Shown: positions 31,501 through 43,690 of the stretch, one piece after another
How the letters are laid out: every line of letters starts with the position of its first letter
How positions within the stretch are numbered: the stretch's first letter is position 1
Assembly: GCF_028372415.1 (NCBI RefSeq)
Contig: NC_092879.1
Span: 100,913,828-100,977,827, forward strand
Length of the DNA: 64,000 nucleotides
Direction of reading: 5' to 3'
DNA from: Notamacropus eugenii
Lineage: Eukaryota; Chordata; Mammalia; Diprotodontia; Macropodidae
Translations under genes and position numbers: made by a program
Notes under the pieces: model-generated
The model's database searches: none
The model's input: only the letters and a program-made list of their open reading frames with translations
Told to the model about the DNA's origin: nothing

Positions 31501-31849
31501 TTTATTAAGCACCTACTTTGTGCTAAGCCCTGTGGATCCAAACAGAAGAGTCAGATGCTCACTGCCCTGGGGGAGTTCCCCCTCTAATGGGGAGCACAAC
31601 ACTTAGGGAAGGCTCCAGTCCCAATTCTGATGGAAGTAAAGGTCCCATGGTCCTTAGGGTGGAGTGGCCAAGCAGGTGCTTAGGCCTTAATATCATTTTC
31701 ATTGCTAAAATCATCTCAGTTTCTAATGTTGAACCATTTGGCAGGGTGAAAGACTTTCTTTTCTAGGTCTTTAGGATCTCTGCCCAGAGCACCTACAGGA
31801 GCTGTGGCCAGGCTGCATCTCCCCAGGGTTTGCTTCCCAGGAAGATGGC

Positions 31850-32470
31850 TGGAAATCTGGCTCTTCCCAAGTCTCAGGGGCCTGGGCTGTCTCCATCAGG
31901 GTCTGAGGGGAGCTGGTGGTGGTTTGACTGGCCTGGCACAGGCTGCTTCCTGTCTCTCCCCCAGGATGCTTTGTTGCTGCTGCTAGGCCGGCATTCCTGC
32001 CCTGAGTGGCAATTGGTTGACAGTCAGTGGGGAAGGCTAGACCCTCCTAGACAAGAGTCGCTTTCCTGCATGATGCTTGCAAGAGCTGGGTTGGGAAAAG
32101 GGATGATAGTCTAGAGGGTACTGCCACTCCCAGGTTTCCTATGTCCATTTGGCCGTTGGTGACCGATGGATAGCAACTGTTGCTGGTGGTGTTAAGGAAG
32201 GTGGGTCCCTTTGTCCACAATGATTTCTCCCCTCACTAGTAGCTTCAGGGACTGGGCTGGAAGTGGTCTAGTCATCTGGGGGGCCTTGTTATTTCCAGGG
32301 CTTTTAGGCTCAGGGACCTGGGCTGTCACCATCAGGCTCAAAGTGGTGGTGGCAGCAGTGGTTTGACTTCCCTGGCATACATTCCCTCCTGTCTCTCCCT
32401 CTGGATGCCTGAGAATGGATGGGGGTGGATGGCAGCCATGTACCCATGAGATGGCAGTTGTCAAGTTCCT
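31850..32470 (+). repeat. Diverged direct duplication, about 420 bp apart
   Basis: 31870-31985 and 32295-32410 share the order GGGCCTGGGCTGTCTCCATC / GGACCTGGGCTGTCACCATC, TGGTGGTGGTTTGACTGGCC / CAGCAGTGGTTTGACTTCCC and CTTCCTGTCTCTCCCCCAGG / CTCCTGTCTCTCCCTCTGG. Indels are frequent, so the duplication is old. Confidence 0.7.
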
Positions 32471-33665
32471 GTGAGAGGTACTCTTTGGAAGAATAAATTA
32501 GTGTGGTTTCCAAGAAGATGATGGAGTGAGCCATCACAAGGAAGTTTGCCTCTTCAAAACTGCCTTCAAAAAGCACAACTGACATGAAACCTTGAAAGAA
32601 AATTTGAAACCATCAGAAATAATGAGCAAAACCTGGAAGAACTCCAATACAATGAAAAAAAGAGGATGGAAAGAAAGCAGCAAAGCATCAGAAAAAGCAC
32701 CAAGCCTAGTGTCAAAAACAAAGCAAGGAGGTCCTTGAGCCTCAATAAAGTGGATAGCAAACACAGTGCATGTAATGAGGGGAAATAAAGAAGGAACTTG
32801 ATGGCACTAAGTAGTCTTGGGGTAAGTTCTGAGATGTCATGAATCATTCTGGCAGCTGAGACAAATCTCTGCCTCAGGAGAGATCTTGTACCTCCCCAGG
32901 GGAGAGACCTTGGAGGGAGGACAGAGACTGGGGAATACCGGGAAGGCCACAAGTGGGGAAGGAGCAGAGGTAGGCCAGGCCAGGCCAGGGAGCCACTCAC
33001 AGAGCGGGAAGATTCGGGGTGAGGTAGTGTGCAAGCTGGGAGCTTCCTATTAGAATTAAGGTTTCTTGGTCCATTTTTTTCTACCTGCTGCTGGTCTTTT
33101 AAAGTTTGGTGCTTAGAGGAAAGCCCTAGTCATCCACTGTGGTTATAATTTTAGAGAAGATGACAGTGAACCTGAGCAGTTCTGAAATTTGAACTGAACA
33201 TATTAAAGCACTCAAAGAAAGGATGATGGTGACATTGGAGGAAGCAATATGAATGACATGTGGGTTCAGTGGCAATACTCTGAATCTAGAGTTCAAGAAG
33301 CCAGCTCTAAATGCCAGGTCAGCTATTTACTATCCATGTGCCTCAGTTTCTTCCCCTGTCAAGTGATGTAAGTCCTCTAATTCTAGCATCCTGCCAAAAT
33401 GCAAGCCCAGAAAAACATTTCAGTGGACAAAGATTGGAAAGGCAGACAATGGAAAATGATGGCTCTGGACTAGATCAAGAAGCAGAAATATAAGAATTAG
33501 CTTCTGGAAAACAGCAAAAAAGGACATCATCTCATTGCCATGTTGCAAGAAATTGTACAAGAAAACTTTTCAGAAGTATTGAAAAATGGAAGGGGGTGGC
33601 AATAAATAATGAAAAAACAGAATTCATAAGACACCAAGTTTAATTCCTTCAGATATATAATTCTT
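32471..33665. other. No gene seen
   Basis: 32500-32790 is A-rich and may be an old LINE piece. The rest is not recognised. Confidence 0.4.
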
Positions 33666-33669
33666 TAAT

Positions 33670-33870
33670 TTCAACATGGCACAGTAAAGGGGGCACTGGA
33701 TCTGGAGTTCAAACTGGCCCTGATCCAAGATCTGTCACTTGTGTTAGGAAATCCCTTTGCTCCCCTGGGTTTCTGCGTGTAGCTACCTCTTTAAGATGAA
33801 GGGGTTGGGATAGATCTCATTGGAAATCTCTTCCTTCACTAAATCTCTTATCCTATAATCTGATGAACGG
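33670..33870 (+). mobile_element. MIR-type SINE, sense
   Basis: GGGGGCACTGGATCTGGAGT ... TTAAGATGAAGGGGTTGGGA ... GATCTCATTGGAAATCTC follows the marsupial SINE/MIR order, with the CORE decayed. Confidence 0.45.
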
Positions 33871-34824
33871 AAACAAAGAGTTTCTTCAGGCACTCAATAT
33901 GTGACTGACCCCTTGCTAGAGTTAGGGGGTACAAAGATGAAAAAATGGCTTGGATTCTTCCCTCAACGAGCTTCCAAGGGTGTGTGTGTGAGGCATCCAG
34001 AGATAACAAGAGCAGAAATGAGAATATCTTACATTTTAGGGAGAACATTATTCAGCTGAACCATGTTCGGGGAGGCCAACCTCCAGAGACTGCACTGCTG
34101 GAACATCAGCTGCAAAAACTGGAGCTGTTCACACTGAGGAAGACAAGGTTTACAGAGATGAGCAACAAGATGGCAGGCTAGACTTTTTCACCAATGTCCT
34201 CAGCCTCTCGAATCTCTCCAAAACAGAAATGATGCAGCAAATATAAAATAACGGCAGCTGTTTCTGTGGTCAAGAACATTCAGAATCCAAAAGATATGAG
34301 TGAAGGTTAAGAAAGTTAAAAAACCCCAAAGCCAAGAACTGATATTCACTGATCCTAAGCTCCCTCGACATTATCTCCCACCCTATCAGCAGTGAGGCCA
34401 CACTTGCAGACCCAAGAACATAACGCTGGGCTTCCACTAAAGCCCATCCGGGAACTCTGTTCCCTCCTCCCCCTTTCCAGTGCCATAGAGGTCCTAGCTC
34501 CAGGCTCTGGAAGTTGACTATGATCTTGACACGGCCCTTCAGGAGCAAAAGCCTACTGGAGGCTACAACCCAGAAACATCAGCACCGCAAAGGTCTGGAC
34601 TGCCAGTACGAGGCCAGAGAACTGAGGAACAGAGGGAGTGCGAAAGGTCAACAGTACAGGAGGCTGTAAGGGGTTGGGGTGGGGAGGTGGGGAGGTGGGG
34701 AGGTGACTTCCACCAAGCTTGAGGGAAAGAGCATAATGTACATCTGGGGCCATTTCTGAGCACCTAAAAACGAGCTGGGGCAGAGACCTAGACTATGAAG
34801 TGAACCAAGTGATGTCACTTCATT
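33871..34824. other. No gene seen; contains a G-rich repeat
   Basis: Unrecognised intergenic sequence, except for a GGTGGGGA-type tandem repeat at 34670-34703 with at least four G-runs of three or more, a G-quadruplex candidate on the plus strand. Confidence 0.5.
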
Positions 34825-35770
34825 GTCTATGTTGTTTTCCTGTTTATCTCTTTTAATTAGATCTCTTTTTGCTTTTGCCTTGTCTGAGATCATGATTGCT
34901 ACCCCTGCAATATATTTATATATTTCTATATCAGCTGAAGCATAACAGATTATCCCCAAGCCCCTGGTTTTCTGTCAGTACGTGTCTCTGTTTTAAGTGT
35001 GTTGTCAGATTCTGGTTTCTAATCCATTCTGCTAGAGGAGTCTATCCCATTCACATTTATACTTATGAATACTAGCTGTGTATTTCCTGTCATCCTATTC
35101 CTCTCCCCGCCCCCCCCATCCTTCTCTCTCTCTCCCTTTACCCCGCTCTTCCCAAAAGTCTGTTTGGCTTTTGACGACTGCCTCCCTCAGTCCATCCTCC
35201 CATAATCCCTCTTTCTCTTATTCCCCTTCCCTCCTATTTCCCTGCAGGGCAAAATCAATTTCTGTACCCAACTGAGTGTGTATGTTATTCCCTCTTTGAG
35301 CCAATTCTGATGAGAGTAAGCTTATTCTCCCCCCGCCCCCACCATCTTCCCCTCTGCTCTAAAATCTTTTTGCACTTCTTTTATGTGAGATAACCCCATT
35401 CTACCTATGCTTTCTCCCTTCCCCCAAAGTATCTCTCTTTCTCACCCTTTAATTTAGCTTTTTAAAAAATCATTCCATCATAGTCAACTCCTACCTGTGC
35501 CCTCTGTCTATGTACACTTCTTCTAACTGTCCTAATAGTGACAAAGTTCTTCAGAGTTACAAGTATCATTTTCCCATGTAGGAGCATAAACAGTTTAACC
35601 TTCTTGAATTCCTTATGATTTCTCTTTCATGTTTTCCTTTTTATGCTTCTCTTGAGTCTTGTATTTGAAAGTCAGATTTTCTATTCAGCTCTGGTCTTGT
35701 CATCAGGAACACTTGAAAGTCTTCTATTTCATTAAATGCCAATCCCTCCCTCCCCCCCCAAGGATTATGG
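34825..35770 (-). mobile_element. L1 fragment: ORF1 3' end to start of ORF2
   Basis: On the minus strand, 35770-35620 encodes the ORF1 end (GAAATAGAAGACTTTCAAGT, ACAAGACCAGAGCTGAATAG). 35620-35040 is spacer, and 35040-34825 is the endonuclease start (AGAATGGATTAGAAACCAGA, GTAGCAATCATGATCTCAGA, AGATCTAATTAAAAGAGATA). Both ends are truncated. Confidence 0.8.
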
Positions 35771-35889
35771 TCAGTTTTGTGGGTAGATGACTCTTGGTTG
35801 TAATCCTAGCTCCTTTGCCCTCCAGAATGTCACATTCCTAGCCCTCCACTCCATTAAGGTTTCTAATAGTCTTTTCCCCAATTATATGT

Positions 35890-36035
35890 CACTGGAGGTC
35901 TCCGACCAAAGGCTAGATAAGTCCCTCATATAGATATCATAGAGTGGATGTCTTCTCAGGATCAGGTAGGACTTGATGCCCCCTGCTGAGATCCCTTTCA
36001 CCTGTAAGCTTCTAGTCTATTCTATGATTTAAGTC
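35890..36035 (+). mobile_element. CR1/L3 3'-end fragment
   Basis: GGAGGTCTCCGACCAAAGGC, TAGATAAGTCCCTCATATAG and GGATCAGGTAGGACTTGATG follow the L3 3' end order (compare 30690-30870). Confidence 0.55.
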
Positions 36036-37080
36036 AAGAGGCAGGGCTAGCTACAGGGAAGGAAGAACTCTTCTCCAGTTAGTGGAGAATAGCTGAGTAC
36101 ATGCGACCATGTAGGAATATAATTCCCATATTCCCTAGGTTAATTTAAACCTTCCTTGTGAATCCACGGTCATGGATCATGGCTTACACTAATATTATAA
36201 TTACTGTCATGTGGGGACCATTGGAATGCTTGGGGCTTCAAAAGGATGGTCTTCATTCTTTAAACAATCACTCCCTCCCCAGTGAGCCCTGGATTTCTTA
36301 TGCCTCTCTGTAATTCACGATGAGACTGTGATTTCATTCGATTCAGCCCAATTCACTAGGCATCTATGAGGTATCCAGGCACTGGGGCCAGATGCAGAGC
36401 CCAAAAGGAGACAGTCCCTGTCCTTGAGAAGCTCCATTTTTAGTCATCTTCCAACACCATCCATCTTAACTTGGGAACGCCTTCTCATCTTGTACAACCC
36501 ATGGCCATACCCTCTTTAAAATCTTCCCTCACACAAATCTCTGAACTCATATGGACTGTTGGAGATCCACTCTAAATCTCTCTAGATATGGCTTGTGCCC
36601 CATCCTGGGGTTTCCCCCACTAATATCAGAACTTTACTCTTGTGTAGGTCATCACTACAGAAACAAAAGGGTCCTCAGATCCCACACAAGCACTCAAGCT
36701 AATAAAACGTCAGAAACAAGACAAATTCTGCTAACCTACCAGAGAGCCCAGTGGACTTGCACCTAAGCTCTTGCATAGTCAAAGTGAACCCCTTGACTCT
36801 CTGATGAGACTTTTCAGGCCACAGAAATTTCCAGTTTCATCAGCCAGTCTTCACATGGCACGCTTGCCTTTCTCCTCAGCATGCCTTCAGAGTGTCAATG
36901 TCCTTCCTAAATGTGGTGCCCACATGGAGCCCAACGCTCCAAATGAAGTCTAGCTAGAACAGGCTGCTGCAGAACTATTGGCACGCCCTTTCAGGGCGCT
37001 CTGCTTCTGTCCGCAGGCCTGCGGTCACCTTAGCTTCCGTGGCCATCATTTCACACTGTTGACTCAGATAGCATCATAAC
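36036..37080. other. No gene; possible old repeats
   Basis: 36355-36440 (CTATGAGGTATCCAGGCACT) is an old repeat. 36880-36960 (CTTCCTAAATGTGGTGCCCA, ATGAAGTCTAGCTAGAACAG) resembles CR1/L3 wording. The short 60-70-codon frames here look like chance. Confidence 0.4.
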
Positions 37081-37084
37081 CCTT

Positions 37085-37380
37085 CCAGACTTTTTCTGAC
37101 CCTGTCTGACCCCTGCTGCAGGCCATCCTCACCTTGCCCCTAGGCCACTGCAGCAGCTCTTGCCACAAGTCTCTCTCCTCTCCCGTCTATCCTCCATTCA
37201 GTCACCAAAGGGATTTTCCTCAAGCCCAGATCTGACCAGACCAGCTCCTCTGCTCCAAATCCCTCAGTAACTCCTCACTGCCTGGAGGATAGAATATGAA
37301 CTCATCCTGAGTGGAAGTCCCTCTTCCGTCTGGCTTCCACCTTTAGAATCTTCCACCTATAATCTGTGAGCTTATACGCT
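37085..37380 (+). mobile_element. L2 ORF2 C-terminal fragment
   Basis: TCTATCCTCCATTCAGTCAC, CAAGCCCAGATCTGACCAGA and CTCCTCACTGCCTGGAGGAT are the sense L2 C-terminal wording. Confidence 0.65.
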
Positions 37381-37559
37381 ACAACAGACCCAAATTCCTC
37401 ACTGTACAAACCATATCCTGAGAGCAGCACACAGTGTCAGCAGCTGGGTCGGAATGTGAAGAGCAGATGACATAGGGCAATGTGAGAAGGAGACAGAGGG
37501 CAATGGAAAGATACTGGAGCGGGGGAAGTATCTCTTGGGGCTTGGGGAATTGAGCCAGT

Positions 37560-37835
37560 TATTCAACAAGCATTTATTTTTAATATATTTTTATTTTCTT
37601 TCTTTTGGTTTTATATAACCCAAATTTCCTCTTGCATCACCTTCCCCCACCCCACCTCAAGCCATTCCTTGTAACAAATTTTTTTTTACTATGTGCCAGG
37701 TATTATGCCAAGTGCTGAGCGATACAAAGAGAGGCAAAAACATGGTCCTTGTCCTCAAGTAGCTCCCACTCTAATGGGGGTGGCAACATGCAAGCACATG
37801 ATATATAGAGTACAAACAGAAGGTCATCTCAGGGC
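37560..37835. mobile_element. Old repeat split by a LINE tail
   Basis: AACAAGCATTTATT (37565) continues, after about 115 bp of T-rich LINE-tail-like sequence, into TACTATGTGCCAGGTATTAT (37689) and CTCCCACTCTAATGGGGG. The split suggests an antisense LINE 3' end inside an older repeat. Confidence 0.5.
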
Positions 37836-37849
37836 AAAGTCACCATAAG

Positions 37850-38720
37850 GACAAAGTGGGGATAGGAAAGGTCTGTGCAGATGATGGGATTTGAGCTGAG
37901 TCTTGAAAGGAGCTGAAGTGACAATGTTGAGCATCCAGGCCTGGGGAACCCCTGGCATAAAGGTGTAGAGTCAGTAGAGGAGCATTGTGTCCACAAACCT
38001 CAGAGAACCTGCAAGGAAGAAGGTAAGAAGGGGGCAGGTTCGGAGGGGCTTGAAAATGCAAAGCAAAAGTGTTTCTATTTGATCCTGGATGTAATAGGGA
38101 GCCATTGGGGTTTATTGAGTTGGGCGGGGGTTGAGGATGATGCCCAGATTTTGAGCCTGGGTGAGTGGAAAATGGCAGTTCTCTAATGGTAACAGAAAAG
38201 TTAAGAAGACAGGAGGGTTTGGGGGGGAAAGCAAATTTTATTTTTTACACGTTGAGTGTAAGATGCTTATAAGACATCTAATTTGGGATGTCCAAAAGGC
38301 AGTGATAGAATGAGAGGAGAAGAAGAGGAGGGGCCAAGCTAGAAGATTTTTGCCGAAGTGTTTAGCCAGGAAAGTTTAGCTAGACAGCTAAACAGACATG
38401 GTTATATGAGGTAAGGATGCTTAAGGATGGAGAAGACATGAGCATGTTCGTAGACAGGAAGGAGGCAGCCAGTTGTCAGCGAGAGATTTAACATTACTGA
38501 GACAGTGGGGATGATAGGAGGAAAAATCAGTTGGAGGAGACAGGATGGAATGGGGTCACTTTTACATATAGAGGTGTTTTCCTTGGAAAAGAGAAGGGTC
38601 ACCTCTTCATGTGAGATAGGGTGAATGAGGAGATAGTGGCAGAAGCCATCTGAGTCATGTAAGATGGAGAAGAGGGGAAAACAGGGAGCTCTTGGCAAAC
38701 AGTCTCACTTTTTCAGTGAA
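37850..38720 (-). mobile_element. L2 ORF2 remnant, two blocks
   Basis: 37890-38330 is antisense L2 C-terminal wording (GGGGCTTGAAAATGCAAAGC, TTGATCCTGGATGTAATAGG, TGGGATGTCCAAAAGGCAGT). 38390-38700 translates on the minus strand to SDPIPSCLLQLIFPP...NLSLTTGCLLPVYEHAHVFSILKHP. This is the early RT region (DPIPS..L...NxSL..G..P...K.A.V.PLLKKP). It is decayed. Confidence 0.7.
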
Positions 38721-39094
38721 CTATAAAGCTAAGTTCTCAGCAACAGGGTGTGGTGGTCATAGGAGGCTTAAAGAGAGGTGAAAATATTTGTAATACCCGG
38801 TGATGAATGAGATAATGACTAGATTAGGGTGGAGCATAAAAAAAGACTACCTTGCTGCAGTGAAGACCCAGTTGAGATTATGCAACATAAATTTGTTGTG
38901 AATCCAGTCAGCAAGGTTTTGTGATTTTTCTTCAGATCCATTTTGTAGCACATGAAGCAGAATGCAGACAGTAGGTGGTGAAAATAATTCAAGGTTTGGG
39001 CTTAGCAAGGCATGATGGCAATAGGATAAAGGGGTAAGGAACTCAAGAGTAAGTGATAGTAGAGTTGAACTGGTTCTCCGAGGGATTGAGATGG

Positions 39095-39207
39095 AGAATG
39101 GTAGAGAAGGAGGGAAGGAAGAAAGGAAGGAAGGAAGGGAAGGAGGGGGGAAGCAGGGAGGAAGGAGGGAAGGAGGAAAGGAAGGAAGGGAGGGAAGGAG
39201 GAAGGCT
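39095..39207. repeat. (GGAA)n-rich tract
   Basis: Imperfect GGAA/GGGA units. It is followed by an old repeat (TTATTAAGTGCTCCTCATGT, 39207-39300). Confidence 0.95.
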
Positions 39208-39300
39208 TTATTAAGTGCTCCTCATGTGGCAGGCCCTGTGCTAAGCATTAGAAATACAAATACAAGCCAAAAGCAAAGTAGTCTGTGCCCTTGAGAAGCC

Positions 39301-41320
39301 TCCATTGTGGGGGGGAAGACATCACTCAAGAGAACTCAAAAATGGTGGCTTGTGTGTGGGGGTGGGAAGGTAGCAGGAAGCCAGCAATGGGACCAGGAGG
39401 GGAATTAAGGAAGAACTCACCAATGGAACAAGAGGGGAGGCCTTGGAGGGGATTTTCCATGTTGAAAAGAACCTCCCTCAAGGCTCATCCTCTTCACAGT
39501 TGGTGGTGTTACGTCCTTTGAGGGCCAGAAGGCCAACTTCCTATAGGCAGGAGCAGGTGGAGGTATGACTGGAAGTGTCTGGTCAGGAAGCAGAAGGTAT
39601 CTGTCCAAGGTGGCAGTGGGTCAGGTCGACCTCTGGAAATTGGAGAAGGTCCAGAGGGAAAATGGAAGCCAGGAGGAGGATGAAGGTTGAATAAAAGAAA
39701 AGGAAGGAAAGGGAAGGGAGGGCAGGAGGAGACAGTGAAGCACAAGAAAGGGAGGGGAGGAAAAGAGGGTGAATGAGAAGATTATGAGAGAGAGAGACAA
39801 AGAGGGCATGGAAGAGAGAGAACATGAATAGAACCCTAGATTTAGAGCTGGAGGAAAGGGGAGGGAAGGCTTAGGGAGGAGGGCAGAGCCACAGGGAAGC
39901 AGGTCTCTTGTCCCTCCCCTAGACTTGCCCTCATCCATCTGCTGCCAATGCTTGCCATCACCCCCTGGCTCATCCCTTCCCTCCCCTTGCCATCCCCTCT
40001 ATGGGGCCTGGATTTGGGCACCCAAACCTTCTCTCTGCTTCTGTCTGCAAACTGACAAGCACAGAGAGATTCCCTGGACTTGCCTTCTGCACATATACAG
40101 CTGTTCATGGCCTTCTGGGGACTCCAAAGCTCCAGCTCTCCTCATTTTAAAGGAGCCTGGCCCAGGCTGCCTTCAGTGCCAGTGGCCATCTGCCCTATGC
40201 TGTAGTCAGTGACAGCCCCTAAAAGTCCCCTACCCACCTCTGCTCTCCCACACAGCTGGGACCTAGACCTCAGTGGTCCCCCTCCCCACCTCTGCTCTCC
40301 CACACAATGGTCCTCCTTCCTTCTCTTCCAGCTTTCCTTCCAGTGAGCTACCCCCCTGGGCCTGGACTGCCCACCACAGGAGGCCTGTGCTTCCCCGCCC
40401 TGCTTGGCGGCCCAGGCTTCCCCTCCCTCACAGGCCCCAGGCCCCAGCCTAGGCTCCCCCTTCTGGGCCTCTGCTCCTGCAGCTGTTGTGCTCTGAATAA
40501 ATTACCACATGGATTAAAGGAGAGCTCCAGTTGGATGAGCTTTCCCTGGGCAGGATTTCAGTTTCGTTTTCTCCTCCAGTGCTGGAGTCCTTGCCCAGAG
40601 CCCACCGGCAGGGGTCAAGAGCCCTCTCCTTCCCAGCATGGCCTTGAGCATTCCACTGGGGGTCATTGTCTATGGCACAGACTTTCTTGCCAGTAGAAGG
40701 AACCCAGAAAACTCAGAGGGCACAGAAGAGGAAGTCAAATGGGACAAGGAGCCCATGGCTTGGCTTGTCCTGGCAGGAGTGAGCAGTTTATGCAAGGCAG
40801 CCCAAGCCCAGAGGCTGGAGCTGGCTGCTGGGAGTCTAGAGCCAAGCCCAGCCTCTAGCTTCCAGCAGGGCTGGAGAGCTCCACTGAGCCTCAGCTCCAA
40901 CCCTCCTTCCCCAGAGCTCTCTTCAGGGCTTGGGTCCCCCATTGTCTGGGGAGGGTCCTGGCATCTACTCTGCTTCGAAGAGAAGCCTTCATTCTCAGGC
41001 TTCTCTCCCTGGTGCCCCCTTTTCCTGGGCCTCTCCATGCAGCTCCACCTGCTTTTCTTATCCCTATCCCGTCGCTCAGTGTGCTCCACCATCTGCTGCC
41101 TAGCCCTCACCCCTTTTCTAGTGCTCCTCCCCAGCTTGTATCTGTTCCTTTCCCAGGTCCCCTACTCACTCCCCTCCCTCAAGGAAAATCCGTGTCTTGT
41201 TTTGCTTTGGGCTTCTCTAGAAGGACAGCCTAGTGTGGGGCCAACTCTCCTGGCTCAGCCTCTTGAAGCTTCGAGGATTGGGCCTGTTGAAAGAGAAAGA
41301 CCCTCTTAGGTCATCCTCAT
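39301..41320. other. Unique intergenic sequence, no gene supported
   Basis: About 2 kb free of recognisable repeats. An open frame of 223 codons (40638-41309, plus) lacks domains, composition bias or exon context and ends next to a MIR, so it is judged chance. 39640-39900 is purine-rich. Confidence 0.45.
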
Positions 41321-41324
41321 TCTC

Positions 41325-41425
41325 TCCTGAAGCTGACTTGCCCAAGGCCACACAAGAAGGAAATGGAAGAGCCACTGCTGGACCCTGCAGCCTCTGGTTC
41401 TTTCTACTACATCAGGCTTCTTGAC
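41325..41425 (-). mobile_element. MIR antisense fragment
   Basis: CTGACTTGCCCAAGGCCACA followed by GAAGAGCCACTGCTGGACCC is the antisense MIR CORE. Confidence 0.6.
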
Positions 41426-41729
41426 CTCCAAGGGGTCCAGGGACTCTAATGGGAAAAAAATGACATCTTTATTTTCACTAACCTCTTAAAGAAACTGAGC
41501 GCTTCCTTCAATTATGAATTTTCAGCAACATAAACTTTGTTCAGAGGAAGGATCCAGGACACCGAAAGGCAAAGAAGCCTTGCAAAAGTGGCAGAGATGC
41601 TTTGGAGATAGCACCAGTTGGTGCAGGTGGAGAGGGATGTAGGCATGGCATCAGCTCTGCTAAGGCTTTGCTCACTCAGTCTCACCACCACCAGGCAAGG
41701 GCATAAAGGCAGGGGAAGGAGCCTCCCCC

Positions 41730-41850
41730 ACTTCTGGCTGTGTGACTGGGGGAGTGGCAGCAGCACTCTGAGTCTCAGTTTGTTTCTCTGGAGAAATGGG
41801 GGTGGTAATACCTACTGAGAAGAGCCCTCAGTAAATGAAAGCACTGACGG
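41730..41850 (+). mobile_element. MIR sense fragment
   Basis: CTGGCTGTGTGACTGGGGGA ... TGAGTCTCAGTTTGTTTCTC ... GGGTGGTAATACCTACTGAG is the MIR CORE and tail. Confidence 0.6.
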
Positions 41851-43544
41851 CACACCAACACGGGCTCTCTGCAGAATGATGAGGAACTGCCCTGTGTCAG
41901 AAGTCAAGAAGCATTACTCTGATATCTCCAGGGCTGGGTGAAATGTGAAGAATGTTCACACTTGGGACGGCCCCCAATCATCGACCTCTCTGGTGGGGAG
42001 GAGCTAGGGTGAGTCTCCAAAGTCTGAATCCAATGAAACTGGGCACTGCTGCCTCCCAGATGAGGAAAGCTGAGAGAACATAGAAGGAGCCTGGGGAAGA
42101 AAGGAGAGAACACGAAAAGAGGTGGCCAGCCAAGCCTAAGTTATGGCGGAGCCCATCCACCTCTGTGCTCCCTTACCTGCCATACATCTAGGCAGAGTCA
42201 GTCAGCATCAGGCCCTGAGGTACTAGGCCCCTCTGGAAGCCCTGGCTGGAGCTGGAGTGGGGTGGGGCTGGGAGGGTTAAGAGAAACAGAAAAAAGGAAG
42301 ATAGCCCTCTGCACCAGCTCCAACCGCTGAGCTGGGAGCAGGTTCTTTCTTCCTTCAATGGGCAATTGGCAGCAGCGTGCTAGACTGATGACAGGCTCAA
42401 GCAGCCAGCAGAGCAGACTCGATTCAGACACAATTCAAGAGCAGATCAAGAGGCAAAAATGTGAGAGGGGCTGCTTCAGGCCCCTCAGCTGGAGCCATCT
42501 GATGCCCTTCCTTACAGAAGGCGTTCTGGTCAATGCCACAAACACTTAATAAATGCACACCATGGTGAGAACTGTACTCTACACTGGGGAAGATGCAGCC
42601 CCTGCTCTCATGGGGCTTACACAAACCCAAACCTTAATTAAGACTTCAAGCTCCAGGGGTCACATCCTATGTGGAGCAATACTCTGGAGTTACTCTCCCA
42701 AGCCCCACCCCCACCCTTCTCTATCTCCCCACCCCCATCCTCAGTTGTTCAGGCTTCCAGAATTAGACTGGCTATGTCTCTCCCTCAGGGTTCTAGGAGC
42801 TCCCCTGAGGAGGGGATGTCTTTAGGTTATTGACTCAAGCCTCAATTCCAGTGTGTTCTCCACCCCCTGGTAGCCACTAATGCGGAGTGGCCCAGTTCTA
42901 TTTAACCACTGAACATCAATTAGCTTTAACAAAGGGATATTTACTGAGAAGGGCCAGTAAGCCTGGAACTACAAACATTCCTCCAAGTTCACTTCTGAAT
43001 TTGCCATCGTTGGTGAATGAGTCATTCTAGCTGTCCCTCAGTTGCCTCTGATCTCTGCTGCTAGGGACTCTGCTTCTCACCATGTGGCTTCTGACAAACC
43101 TCTGGCTCCCAGACCTCAGGCCATTCTGACCTTTCCAAGCCACTTCCAATACTCCTTCACTTAAAAGCAGGAAGAAGACACAACACAGCAGCAGCTGGCA
43201 GTGCCACAGGACCCTGAATGGGGAGGAAGAGAGGAGATAAGGCCTGAGGCCTCTCCCTGCCCAGGCTTAATGATGCCTCCTCACCAGAGCAAGGCTGTTA
43301 AGGCTGACGACCGCTCTCTGAACATTTAGTGCTTTTTGAATGCCCCTCCCCCCTCCCATCTACCTTGGCCTCCATGTTTCATCTTGGAGTTAGCAGACCA
43401 GAACCAGTTACAGATGCTCCTGCTCCAAAGTGGGGAGCAAGGACCTTCCATGATCTGTCATCGTGCCTTTCCAAAATCTGGCTCCCAGCATCTCCATGTA
43501 GAGGACTCATTTAGCTGAGAAGCTGAAAGCCCAGCTCCTCAGAG
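41851..43544. other. No gene or named repeat
   Basis: Unique-looking intergenic sequence. 42545-42640 (GAGAACTGTACTCTACACTG, CTCTCATGGGGCTTACACAA) resembles an old mammalian-wide repeat. Confidence 0.45.
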
Positions 43545-43690
43545 ACTTGAAGTCAGAAGGGACCTCTGAGGTCATCTAGCCTAACATCTTCAATTTACAG
43601 AACAGGAAACTGAGGCCAAGAGAGATTTGTCCTGGGTTACACAGTATTTAAACTACAATCTTGCCCCCAGGTCCTGGATCTCTGTGTCTA
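43545..43690 (-). mobile_element. MIR antisense copy
   Basis: AGTCAGAAGGGACCTCTGAG, GTCATCTAGCCTAACATCTT, GAACAGGAAACTGAGGCCAA and CAGGTCCTGGATCTC give the complete antisense order. Confidence 0.75.

Noticed and set aside
40638..41309. 223-codon plus-strand ORF
   Set aside because: No domain, signal or biased codon use that I can see. It lies in intergenic DNA without exon signals and runs up to a MIR.
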